Shown one piece after another: positions 26,939 through 33,994 of a stretch of 64,000 bases of DNA (its first letter is position 1; each line of letters begins with the position of its first letter). The translations under genes and the position numbers were made by a program. Origin of the DNA: Parabacteroides chongii. GTDB lineage: Bacteria > Bacteroidota > Bacteroidia > Bacteroidales > Tannerellaceae. The notes beneath the pieces are model-generated. The model worked only from the letters and a program-made list of their open reading frames with translations, had not been told where the DNA came from and did no database searches. The stretch lies in assembly GCF_029581355.1 (NCBI RefSeq), contig NZ_CP120849.1, positions 3,194,501 to 3,258,500 on the forward strand, written 5' to 3'.

Positions 26939-28471
26939 ATGAATAAATATATAAGATCATTTATTGTTTTAGGAATTTGTTTAGGGATTTTATCCTCTTG
27001 TTCCAATTTCGATGAAATAAATAACGATCCAAATGCGACAAATCAAGTTGCACCGGGATTGCTAGCTACCGGGTTATTAATAGGAATGACCAAGCAAGAT
27101 TATGAGTACGGATCATTTATCGATCATAATTTCATGAGCAAGCATGCCATTACAGCAGAATTGATTCGAAATGAATTGTATAATAAGATTTCACGTTCAG
27201 GCTTCGATTCTTTTTTGGATATAACAAATGCAAATCAGATGGTTGCGTCTGCAACTCCCGAAAACAGGATGCCTTACGAGGCTTTGGCTAGTTTTATTAA
27301 GGCTTATAAAGGCTTTTATTTATCACTGACGTTCGGAGATATACCTTATTCGGAAGCGGTGAATCCAGAAACAATAAATTATACACCCAAATACGATACA
27401 CAGAAAGAAGTGATGCAGGCTATTTTGACCGATTTGGATAAAGCTGCTGAACTATTCGGGAATAGTCAAAGTTTCGAAGGAGATCCAATTTTGAATGGAG
27501 ATCCTGTGAAATGGGTGAAAGTTGTGAATGGCTTTAAGTTGAAAGTGCTTATTAATTTGTATATGCATGATACGGAAGCTGACTTGAATATTCAGTCTCA
27601 GTTTGCTGAATTGGTAAACAGCAAGTCATTAATGGAAAGCAATGATGATAATTTTCAGTTAGTTTATTCCAATAAAGGAGGACAGGTGTATCCTTTCAAT
27701 GATTTGTGGGCCCGAAGTAATGGATATTGTGTCTTGTCTTCCAATCTGGTTGATTCATTAAAAGTGTTAAAAGATAACCGTCTGTTCTATTTTGCAGAAC
27801 CTTCAGCAGATGCTGTGTCACAAGGTCTGTCGGAGGGAGATTTTGATGCTTATGTATCTATTGATCCTAGTTTACCTTTTAGCGATATTACAAAATTGTA
27901 TGGTGATGGTAAATGTTGTAAATTAAATCTACGTTACCGAGATATTAATAATCCAGCCGGCGAGCCTATCATGAGAATTGGTTATGCTGAACAATGTTTT
28001 AATATTGCAGAAGGAATTGTAAGAGGATGGATGCCTGGAAATGCCAAGGAGTTTTATGAACGGGGAGTTCGTGCGGCAATGTTGTTTGTAAAAGATCATA
28101 CTCCTGATATGTATGTAGAAGGAAGACCAGCCATTACTGACGAATACATTACTGATTATTTGTCGAATGGGCGAGCTGCGTTTGCCTCGGATACGGATAC
28201 TCAGTTAAAACAAATTTTCCAGCAAAAGTATTTTATCTATTTTTTACAAAATCCATGGGATGGATATTATGAATATCGTCGGGTTTTATATCCTGTTTTG
28301 CCGATTGATCCGTCGACCAATATGAATGATATCCCTGATCAGTTACCCAAGCGTTGGATGTATCCACAACGAGAATATGATGAAAATGGAGAAAACTTGA
28401 AAGTCGCTTTGGATCGTCAGTATAATGGCAAAGATACCAACAACGATTTAATGTGGATATTGAAAAAATGA
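26939..28471 (+). CDS. SusD/RagB-like substrate-binding lipoprotein
   Basis: A 510-residue lipoprotein (lipobox LSSC) that caps the SusC barrel on the cell surface and captures ligand. It starts 15 bases after susC. The N-terminal 'NFDEINNDPNATNQV' and tetratricopeptide-like helices ('YEALASFIKAYKGFYLSLTFGDIPYSEA') are typical of the SusD_2-type branch often paired with SusC proteins for non-starch substrates. The stop codon overlaps the start of the next gene, a secreted phosphoesterase, so all three are translated from one message. Confidence 0.93.
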   Translation: MNKYIRSFIVLGICLGILSSCSNFDEINNDPNATNQVAPGLLATGLLIGMTKQDYEYGSFIDHNFMSKHAITAELIRNELYNKISRSGFDSFLDITNANQMVASATPENRMPYEALASFIKAYKGFYLSLTFGDIPYSEAVNPETINYTPKYDTQKEVMQAILTDLDKAAELFGNSQSFEGDPILNGDPVKWVKVVNGFKLKVLINLYMHDTEADLNIQSQFAELVNSKSLMESNDDNFQLVYSNKGGQVYPFNDLWARSNGYCVLSSNLVDSLKVLKDNRLFYFAEPSADAVSQGLSEGDFDAYVSIDPSLPFSDITKLYGDGKCCKLNLRYRDINNPAGEPIMRIGYAEQCFNIAEGIVRGWMPGNAKEFYERGVRAAMLFVKDHTPDMYVEGRPAITDEYITDYLSNGRAAFASDTDTQLKQIFQQKYFIYFLQNPWDGYYEYRRVLYPVLPIDPSTNMNDIPDQLPKRWMYPQREYDENGENLKVALDRQYNGKDTNNDLMWILKK

Positions 28472-29445
28472 TGATGATAAAAATAAAGTTTTTCTTTTAT
28501 GTCACTTTCCTTGCCTGTCTTTTGACAGGCTGCGGGGAAGTGCAGACCTCACGGATGGTAGAGAATATTACGGTACAAAATGGAAATGTTTATTATTATA
28601 TAAAGGGATTAGAAAAGCCGTTTAATGTATTATTTCTTTCTGATACTCATTTTACAGTAGAAGATGAACGTGGAAAAGAGTATTATGCCTATACTCATCG
28701 AATGGGAGGAGGTGCAGTGGAGCCTGAAAATTATGGAAAAGGAAATGGACGTGATCTGGCTTTTCGTGCTTCTCTTGATAAAGCTAAAAAGGCAGGTTCG
28801 GAACTGGTGATTCTGGGTGGTGATATTATTAACTTCCCTTCTCTGGCTTCGGTTGAATATATCAAATCCATACTTGATGAATCAGGTTTAAACTGGATAT
28901 ATGTTGCGGGTAACCATGATTGGCATTATGAGGGTGAATCTGGAAGTTCTTTCTTGCAAAGAGATAAGTGGACTGCTTCTAATCTGAATGATTTGTACCA
29001 AGGGCAGAATCCGATGTTTAATGCTCAAACGGTACATGGTGTAAACTTTGTAACGATTGATAATTCTGCATTTGAAATAACTAAGGAGCAGTTGGATTTC
29101 TTTCAGAAGCAGGTCGGTAAAGGCTTGCCAATTGTTTTATCAATGCATATTCCGGTTTATTTGCCTGGGCATAATATTGATTATGGTTGTGGACATCCGG
29201 ACTGGAACAAAAAGAACGATATATATTATGAAATCGAACGTAGGGAATCTTGGCCGGAAAATGGATTTATGGAAACAACTTATCAATTCTGTGATTTGGT
29301 TCTGAATAGTCCGGAGGTGATAGGTGTTTATGCAGGACATACGCATGAAGAAGCTGTTGATTTTGTGAATGGAAAACTCCAATATGTAGCTGCAGCTAAT
29401 TATAACAATAAAGATATTTTGATACATTTTGTACCGGTAGATTAG
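28468..29445 (+). CDS. Secreted calcineurin-like metallophosphoesterase (lipoprotein)
   Basis: A lipoprotein of about 325 residues with lipobox LTGC and a calcineurin-like metal-dependent phosphoesterase domain. The metal-binding blocks are visible in order: 'LFLSDTHF' (DxH), 'VILGGDI' (GD), 'VAGNHDWH' (GNHD), 'LSMHIP' (H) and 'YAGHTHEE' (GHxH). The start at 28468 (ATGATGATG) overlaps the susD stop codon by four bases. Coupled to SusC/SusD, it probably removes phosphate from, or cleaves a phosphodiester in, the imported ligand at the cell surface. This suggests a phosphorylated substrate, but the substrate is not identifiable. Confidence 0.88.
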   Translation: MMMIKIKFFFYVTFLACLLTGCGEVQTSRMVENITVQNGNVYYYIKGLEKPFNVLFLSDTHFTVEDERGKEYYAYTHRMGGGAVEPENYGKGNGRDLAFRASLDKAKKAGSELVILGGDIINFPSLASVEYIKSILDESGLNWIYVAGNHDWHYEGESGSSFLQRDKWTASNLNDLYQGQNPMFNAQTVHGVNFVTIDNSAFEITKEQLDFFQKQVGKGLPIVLSMHIPVYLPGHNIDYGCGHPDWNKKNDIYYEIERRESWPENGFMETTYQFCDLVLNSPEVIGVYAGHTHEEAVDFVNGKLQYVAAANYNNKDILIHFVPVD

Positions 29446-29534
29446 GGAGGTTTTTTATACTACTAAATGATAAAAGTCGGAAAATACAAAGTGAAATATT
29501 TGTTTTTTTCGATGAAATGCCACTTATTTGAAGA

Positions 29535-29603
29535 CAGGACTATAGTGTTAGCATTATCAGCACTATAGTCCTGCCTGTATTAGCACTACTCTGTGTGACG
29601 GAG
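29535..29603. repeat. 23-bp phased dyad array A4
   Basis: Units start CAGGACTATAG, CAGCACTATAG and TAGCACTACT at 29535, 29558 and 29581, exact 23-base steps. A 13-bp stem pairs 29535-29547 with 29561-29573. The core is shared with array A2 (13.1 kb). It is the main feature of the 335-base gap after the phosphoesterase gene, together with the left terminal repeat of the VapE module. Confidence 0.78.
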
Positions 29604-29725
29604 CCTGTGACTAGTATGCTATGCGATGAAATGGGGCTTTTCATGTGTCAAAACCGGTTTTGTCGTATTTGTTACCAAAAATCTGAACATATCGTAGCAT
29701 AATACTTCCCAACCTTTATAATAAT

Positions 29726-29764
29726 AGTTTTTCAAAAATAATCCTTCATTCCTTCAGCTGTAAT
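29726..29764 (+). repeat. Left terminal inverted repeat of the VapE module
   Basis: It contains CCTTCATTCCTTCAGC (29743-29758), with CCTTCAGCTGTAA (29751-29763) pairing with 29789-29801 inside the end of the HU-like gene to make a 13-bp hairpin. It therefore also serves as the 3' hairpin of that gene. Confidence 0.6.
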
Positions 29765-29780
29765 CTTTCTTGTTTTATTA

Positions 29781-30386
29781 TCAGTGATTTACAGCTGAAG
29801 GAAATGAATAAACCCTTGTGCTCCTATACCCGTTTTTCTCCAATTTTCCTTCATCTATCAGCTTCTTCAGATCTTCCAGCGCACGATATTTGGAGCAGCC
29901 TGTCAGCTCCCGGTAGTCACCGCAAGTGATATAATGATGTGTGTTCAGATATTCCGTCAGTCGGCGTACCCGTTCATCGAAAGAGGGCAGAACGCCTTTT
30001 CCTTCCGGCATACGCTCCAGGGAGATCGATTTTAGTTTGCTTTTCAGGTATTTGCCACAGCGGAAATTCACATTGCGGAAATGTACTGACTCGCTGCGGA
30101 TCTCCTTTCTATCCATGACCGGACGCGAAACAAGCGAGACGCTGAAAAAGCCGAGGCCGTCTAATTCTACGTTATATCCTTCATCCAGCCGGAAAGCCAT
30201 CGCATCGGCAATTACCCGCAAAGCCCCCTTGATGTCGGCTCCCGAAAATCCGGATCGTCCTTCTATATCCCGCATCAATTCCTCTGTACTGATAGTTCCA
30301 TAAGGTACCACCCGCGGATGCAACGCCTGTTTTTTCTTGTCTCCTGTAGGGTTCGGATTGCGAACCATTCGATATCTTGCACACAT
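29781..30386 (-). CDS. HU-like DNA-binding protein with C-terminal winged-helix-like domain
   Basis: A 201-residue protein. Residues about 1-125 resemble the HU/IHF-type fold found in Bacteroidetes 'HU family DNA-binding' proteins: 'ISTEELMRDIEGRSGFSGADIKGALRVIADAM' followed by 'VELDGLGFFSVSL'. Residues about 135-195 look like a winged helix ('ITCGDYRELTGCSKYRALEDLKKLIDEGKLEK'). Such genes commonly accompany VapE-type helicases in Bacteroides genomes. It probably binds DNA of the module or of the chromosome. An internal ATG seven codons in is an alternative start. The last codons form the inner arm of the left terminal hairpin. Confidence 0.8.
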   Translation of the reverse strand: MCARYRMVRNPNPTGDKKKQALHPRVVPYGTISTEELMRDIEGRSGFSGADIKGALRVIADAMAFRLDEGYNVELDGLGFFSVSLVSRPVMDRKEIRSESVHFRNVNFRCGKYLKSKLKSISLERMPEGKGVLPSFDERVRRLTEYLNTHHYITCGDYRELTGCSKYRALEDLKKLIDEGKLEKNGYRSTRVYSFPSAVNH

Positions 30387-30465
30387 AACTACTATGATTT
30401 ATGGTTTAACCTACTATCCGGTAATTCCGAAGTGCCTTACTTTTTTTTGTTTATCAATTGCCGTA

Positions 30466-30535
30466 CGCTTGTTTGACAGCTGACAAACGCTTATTCGATA
30501 ACTGTCTTACAAGCGTTTGCCAGTTGTCAAACAAG
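30466..30535. repeat. 22-bp phased dyad array A5
   Basis: Three units at exact 22-base steps, each ending in ACTG, GCTG or GTTG at 30482, 30504 and 30526. The first unit has a dyad TTTGACAGCTGACAAA. The outer units pair over 25 bp (30468-30492 with 30511-30535, two mismatches). It sits between the divergent start sites of the HU-like and VapE-like genes, where an operator or origin would be expected. Confidence 0.75.
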
Positions 30536-30640
30536 AAGGAATAACGGACTAAAGATATAAATAATAATTGAGAGAAGCCTTGTTTTATATGGCTTTTTTT
30601 CTTACTTTTAGGCAGAAAGTACACCTTAAATTACAAGCGA

Positions 30641-32719
30641 ATGAATATCACACTGTACAAAGACGGAAATAAATCCGTTAAGACGCTTTCCTTTAATGAT
30701 TTAATAGAAACGATGAAAGACCCGGTGGCCGGACGAACGGTAAAAGAATTTCGGGAAAAACTGGAGGAATATCCTCCGGGTTATCCTTGTCCGGCGTCAG
30801 CCAAGCTGCCCAAAATCGTTTTCGGTGCCGAATTGAATAAGAAAAAAGAGGTTGTGGAAATGAAGGCTTACAACGGGCTTATTCTGTTGGAGATCAATAA
30901 TTTATCAGGTTATACGGAGGCGGTGGAGATACGGCGGAAGGCGGCCGGTTCACTGCAAACAATGCTTGCATTTATCGGTTCGAGCCGCAAAAGCGTGAAG
31001 ATTGTTGTCCCTTTTACGTTGCCGGATGGATCTTTGCCTTCCAGCCGTGAGTTGGCGGAGTGGTTTCATGCGCATGCCTATCAGCGGGCACTGAATTATT
31101 ACCGGATGCAACTGCAACGGGAAATACCCTATGGGCAACCAGCTGTGGTGCAAGCCTGTCGCATATCCTACGATCCGGATCTTTATTTTAATCCGGCGGC
31201 TGTACCGGCTACACTTGAACAGCCCTTGCAAATGCCGGGCGAACCGACTTTCCGTGAGCTGAAACAACAGGAACCGTTGCCGCTTCAACGGATGGAGGCG
31301 GGGCATGAACGCAGTTGTTCCGTTTACCTGCTTTTTCAGGTAGCCTTGAAAAAGGCGATTGAAGAGGTGGGGAAGGAATCGGACGATACAACGGCGGATG
31401 CTTTGCTGGTGCGATTGGCGGAGAATTGCCTTCGTGCAGGCATACCGGAGGAAGATGTGGTGAAATGGGCGTATGTGAACGTACATTTCCAACGGAACGA
31501 GACGGAACTGCGGGCGGCGGTACACAATACTTATCTGCTGGATAAATATTTTGGTGCCGGTCCGGTCATGCCGGCTTGCCAGAACCTCGTATTTCGGATG
31601 GAAGAGTTTATGAAACGTCGCTATGAGTTGCGGAGGAACGAGCTGAAAGGTGAAGTGGAATATCGCGAACGACGTTCCTATTATTATAGTTTCTTTCCTG
31701 TTACCGACGAGGTTCTCAATACGATCTCCCTGCATGCACAGGCGGAAGGACTCGATTTGTGGGATCGTGATGTGAAACGTTATATCTATTCCAATAAGAT
31801 TCCGCTGTTCAATCCGCTGGATGATTATCTGGATAATCTGCCGGAATGGGACAGGAAAGATCATATACGTGCCTTGGCGGATACGGTACCGACATCATCG
31901 AAGTTGTGGCGCGAGCATTTTTATATCTGGTTCCTGGGGCTTGTCGCCCAATGGAAACAGATGGGTGGGGTGCATGCTAACAGCCTATTGCCTTTATTGG
32001 TGGGGGATCAGGGGTGTGGAAAGTCTACCTGGTGCCGTAATTTAATGCCACCGGTCTTGCGTGAGTTTTATACCGACAGTATCGATTTTGGAAATCGTCG
32101 TGATGCTGAACTGATGCTGCACCGTTTTGCCCTTATAAATATCGACGAGTTCGACTCGATAGGAAATTCCCGTCAGTCTTTTCTGAAACACCTGCTTCAA
32201 AAGCCCGAGGTGAATGCCCGTCGTGCCTACAAATCGAGTGTGCAGGCTTTGAAACGGTATGCCGGATTTGTCGGAACTTGTAATAATATGGACTTGTTAT
32301 CCGATCCGACCGGCAGCCGGCGTTTCCTGTGTGTAGAAATAAATGGTGAGATAGACCGCAGGCATTTTATCGATTATGACCAGCTGTATGCTCAGGCGAT
32401 CCATGCACTCCGTGCGGGCGAACGGTATTGGCTGACGCGGGAGGAAGAAAAAACGATTACTCGCCAGAATGAAGTGTTCGAACAGGTACCGGTGGAAGAG
32501 CAGCTTTTCCTGCAATATTTCAAGCCGTTGTCCGAAGAAGATGGTGAAATCGGCGAATGGCTTCCTGCTGCCGAGATTATGCAACGTATCCGCAAGCGTA
32601 GCCACCTGACTTTTAGCAACACAACCATAAATGCTTTCGGCCGCCTATTGCGTCGTAACAATGTCCCAAACCGGCATACAGAACGAGGAAACTTGTATCA
32701 CGTGAAGGAAATAAAGTGA
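30641..32719 (+). CDS. VirE_N / VapE-type primase-helicase-like protein
   Basis: A 692-residue protein. The N-terminal half (about 1-210) matches the BT4734-like VirE_N domain ('NGLILLEINNLSGYTEAVEIRRK', 'CRISYDPDLYFNP'). A helical linker follows, and then a VapE superfamily-3-type ATPase (about 400-600) with Walker A 'VGDQGCGKSTW' and Walker B 'ALINIDEFD'. The C-terminus (630-692) resembles a winged helix. Such proteins are thought to unwind or prime DNA in mobile elements and phage satellites. The gene is divergent from the HU-like gene and ends at the right terminal repeat. Whether the N-terminal domain is an active primase cannot be judged from sequence. Confidence 0.85.
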   Translation: MNITLYKDGNKSVKTLSFNDLIETMKDPVAGRTVKEFREKLEEYPPGYPCPASAKLPKIVFGAELNKKKEVVEMKAYNGLILLEINNLSGYTEAVEIRRKAAGSLQTMLAFIGSSRKSVKIVVPFTLPDGSLPSSRELAEWFHAHAYQRALNYYRMQLQREIPYGQPAVVQACRISYDPDLYFNPAAVPATLEQPLQMPGEPTFRELKQQEPLPLQRMEAGHERSCSVYLLFQVALKKAIEEVGKESDDTTADALLVRLAENCLRAGIPEEDVVKWAYVNVHFQRNETELRAAVHNTYLLDKYFGAGPVMPACQNLVFRMEEFMKRRYELRRNELKGEVEYRERRSYYYSFFPVTDEVLNTISLHAQAEGLDLWDRDVKRYIYSNKIPLFNPLDDYLDNLPEWDRKDHIRALADTVPTSSKLWREHFYIWFLGLVAQWKQMGGVHANSLLPLLVGDQGCGKSTWCRNLMPPVLREFYTDSIDFGNRRDAELMLHRFALINIDEFDSIGNSRQSFLKHLLQKPEVNARRAYKSSVQALKRYAGFVGTCNNMDLLSDPTGSRRFLCVEINGEIDRRHFIDYDQLYAQAIHALRAGERYWLTREEEKTITRQNEVFEQVPVEEQLFLQYFKPLSEEDGEIGEWLPAAEIMQRIRKRSHLTFSNTTINAFGRLLRRNNVPNRHTERGNLYHVKEIK

Positions 32720-32788
32720 TTTTTCTTCATTTGGGTGTGTGTCTGTAAAAATCCTTCAGCTGTAATTGGTTTATAATTAGATAAATAA

Positions 32789-32827
32789 ATTATGGCTGAA
32801 GGAATGAGGGAATATTTTTAGAAAACT
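32789..32827 (-). repeat. Right terminal inverted repeat of the VapE module
   Basis: On the minus strand it reads with CCCTCATTCCTTCAGC and AGTTTT at the outer end, matching the left terminus. CCTTCAGCTGTAATT at 32753-32767 pairs with 32788-32802 (15 bp, two G-U pairs), so the end is a hairpin just behind the VapE-like stop codon. Confidence 0.6.
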
Positions 32828-32843
32828 TTTGTGCAAATCGGAT

Positions 32844-33043
32844 TCAATAATTGAAACCGAAATGCCAAAGAGGAATTACATTCCGGTGTCCATATTCAAT
32901 ATCGTCTTTCACGATGTAGGCATCGCTTATTCCCTGTATCTGCTTCTGTTGTTTGTTTTGTCCGCCAGCTGTTCCATTGTTTGATTAATAGGTTTCTTGC
33001 ATGTAAAGATGTAAAATATGCCTAACAAAATCAGCACTTTTAT
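32844..33043 (-). pseudogene. Decayed small lipoprotein gene
   Basis: On the minus strand one frame shows a signal-like start 'KVLILLGIFYIFTCKKP' with lipobox IFTC (from about 33043, no ATG) and stops at 32927-32929. A second frame continues to a stop at 32844-32846 with a typical protein end, 'GISDAYIVKDDIEYGHRNVI' and then PLWHFGFNY. A small frameshift between them would restore one protein of about 65 residues. The coding-like character of both halves suggests a recently broken gene beside the mobile module. Confidence 0.4.
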
Positions 33044-33136
33044 AAGAAAACTGCTGGATAGGATCAGCAATTTTAGGTATGCCTACAGAACAGAACCTAA
33101 CGCCATAGTTTCTGCATTTTCTGTAATATGTTAGGC

Positions 33137-33484
33137 TTAAAAATCATCTGTTCTGTTTTGCTTGCGCTCTTTCATTTCGCTTTGAAGTAGTTCCGGATTA
33201 CGTCTACAATCCCAAAGCATATGAATATATAGATATTTATTGTGGACGGTATAAATTATTTTAATATGACCGGAAACTAGTGAGCGATAGGTGAGTTGGT
33301 CGATATTGTCGAGGCTGGTTTCACAAAATCCCAGAGAAGGGTGTGAGATGAGTAAATGATATATGTCATGGTGAAGTGTATCACGAACTTTTCGAGCTGT
33401 TTTAATTCCAAAAGTATTCCGATAATAAAATATAATTTGGTCAAAATCGTTTGAAGCGAATGGATGCCATATTATCTCCATCAT
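33137..33484 (-). CDS. RelE/ParE-type toxin
   Basis: A 115-residue protein of the RelE/ParE superfamily: 'IIWHPFASNDFDQIIFYYRN' at the start, then 'YRSLVSGHIKIIYTVHNKYLYIHMLWDCRRNP', the characteristic C-terminal strands ending with the basic DxRR motif. RelE members cleave ribosome-bound mRNA and ParE members inhibit gyrase; sequence alone does not separate them here. Its start codon overlaps the antitoxin stop codon (ATGA). A hairpin at 33047-33074, about 60 bases past the stop, may terminate the operon. Confidence 0.85.
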   Translation of the reverse strand: MMEIIWHPFASNDFDQIIFYYRNTFGIKTARKVRDTLHHDIYHLLISHPSLGFCETSLDNIDQLTYRSLVSGHIKIIYTVHNKYLYIHMLWDCRRNPELLQSEMKERKQNRTDDF

Positions 33485-33732
33485 ATAATATTTTTCATGT
33501 GCTGTTCCATTTCATCTCCGCTGATTCCTATTCCGGCAATAGCATCTTTTCCTGTGACGGATAATCGTTGGCGTACCTCTTCAAGCGTATATTCACAGGG
33601 GCTTACCTTCTGTTTGTCACTTCGGATTTTACTTAGATATTTACGGAGTTTCCCGATGGTTTCGCTATTGTCGATATTTAATATTTCACGAACCAATTCT
33701 GCTTTGCTGGTTTCAAGTTCTATTGTTGTCAT
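33481..33732 (-). CDS. Antitoxin of the RelE/ParE-type pair
   Basis: An 83-residue mostly helical, charged protein lying directly upstream of the toxin gene with a 4-base overlap. The N-terminal 'IELETSKAELVREILNIDNSE' and 'LRKYLSKIRSD' resemble small Bacteroidetes antitoxins with a short DNA-binding or dimerisation region and a toxin-binding tail. The classification rests on size, context and coupling rather than a strong motif. A perfect -7 box lies at 33762-33769. Such operons are usually autorepressed by the complex. Confidence 0.8.
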   Translation of the reverse strand: MTTIELETSKAELVREILNIDNSETIGKLRKYLSKIRSDKQKVSPCEYTLEEVRQRLSVTGKDAIAGIGISGDEMEQHMKNII

Positions 33733-33761
33733 AATGCAGGTCTTATTTTATAAATCCTATA

Positions 33762-33769
33762 CAAAGATA
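33762..33769 (-). promoter_or_regulatory. -7 box of the toxin-antitoxin operon
   Basis: On the minus strand this reads TATCTTTG (TAnnTTTG), 30 bases upstream of the antitoxin start. Confidence 0.65.
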
Positions 33770-33951
33770 AATATTATTGCTGATCTTTCTCATATTTAAT
33801 TTAGGAAAGATTAATTATATCAAGCAAATTAGGACTTTTAGGATTGTTGTTGCTTGTTGCATATTTCTTTGCTATTACATGTCTGTATCACAAAGATATT
33901 AATAAAAACGGAAAAGAGAAAAAGGTTTTTTTCTAATTAGAATTAAATCAC

Positions 33952-33959
33952 TAACTTTG
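33952..33959 (+). promoter_or_regulatory. -7 box of ileS
   Basis: TAACTTTG matches TAnnTTTG, 36 bases before ileS. A T-rich -33 region (TTTTTTT at about 33926-33932) is about 20 bases upstream. No T-box-like leader is present. Confidence 0.7.
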
Positions 33960-33994
33960 CGGCATTTTTAGAAGATTGATAAAAATAACGCGAT

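Larger units (their letters stand above)
29726..32827. mobile_element. VapE/HU two-gene module bounded by 39-bp terminal inverted repeats
   Basis: The left end (29726-29764) and the complement of the right end (32789-32827) match at 33 of 39 positions by my alignment. Between them are only two divergent genes, an HU-like DNA-binding protein (-) and a VirE_N/VapE-type helicase (+), plus a 22-bp phased array. Each gene ends at one terminal repeat. No transposase or integrase and no clear target-site duplication is visible. VapE-type genes are known from integrative elements and phage satellites. Mobility of this unit is inference. Confidence 0.55.

Noticed and set aside
29726..32827. Insertion sequence call for the VapE module
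   Set aside because: No transposase and no target duplication are visible (outer flanks at 29716-29725 and 32828-32837 do not match), so it is reported only as a candidate mobile unit.
33464..33799. 111-residue plus-strand frame over the antitoxin gene
   Set aside because: Antisense of the coupled toxin-antitoxin pair; hydrophobic composition arises from the complement of charged codons.
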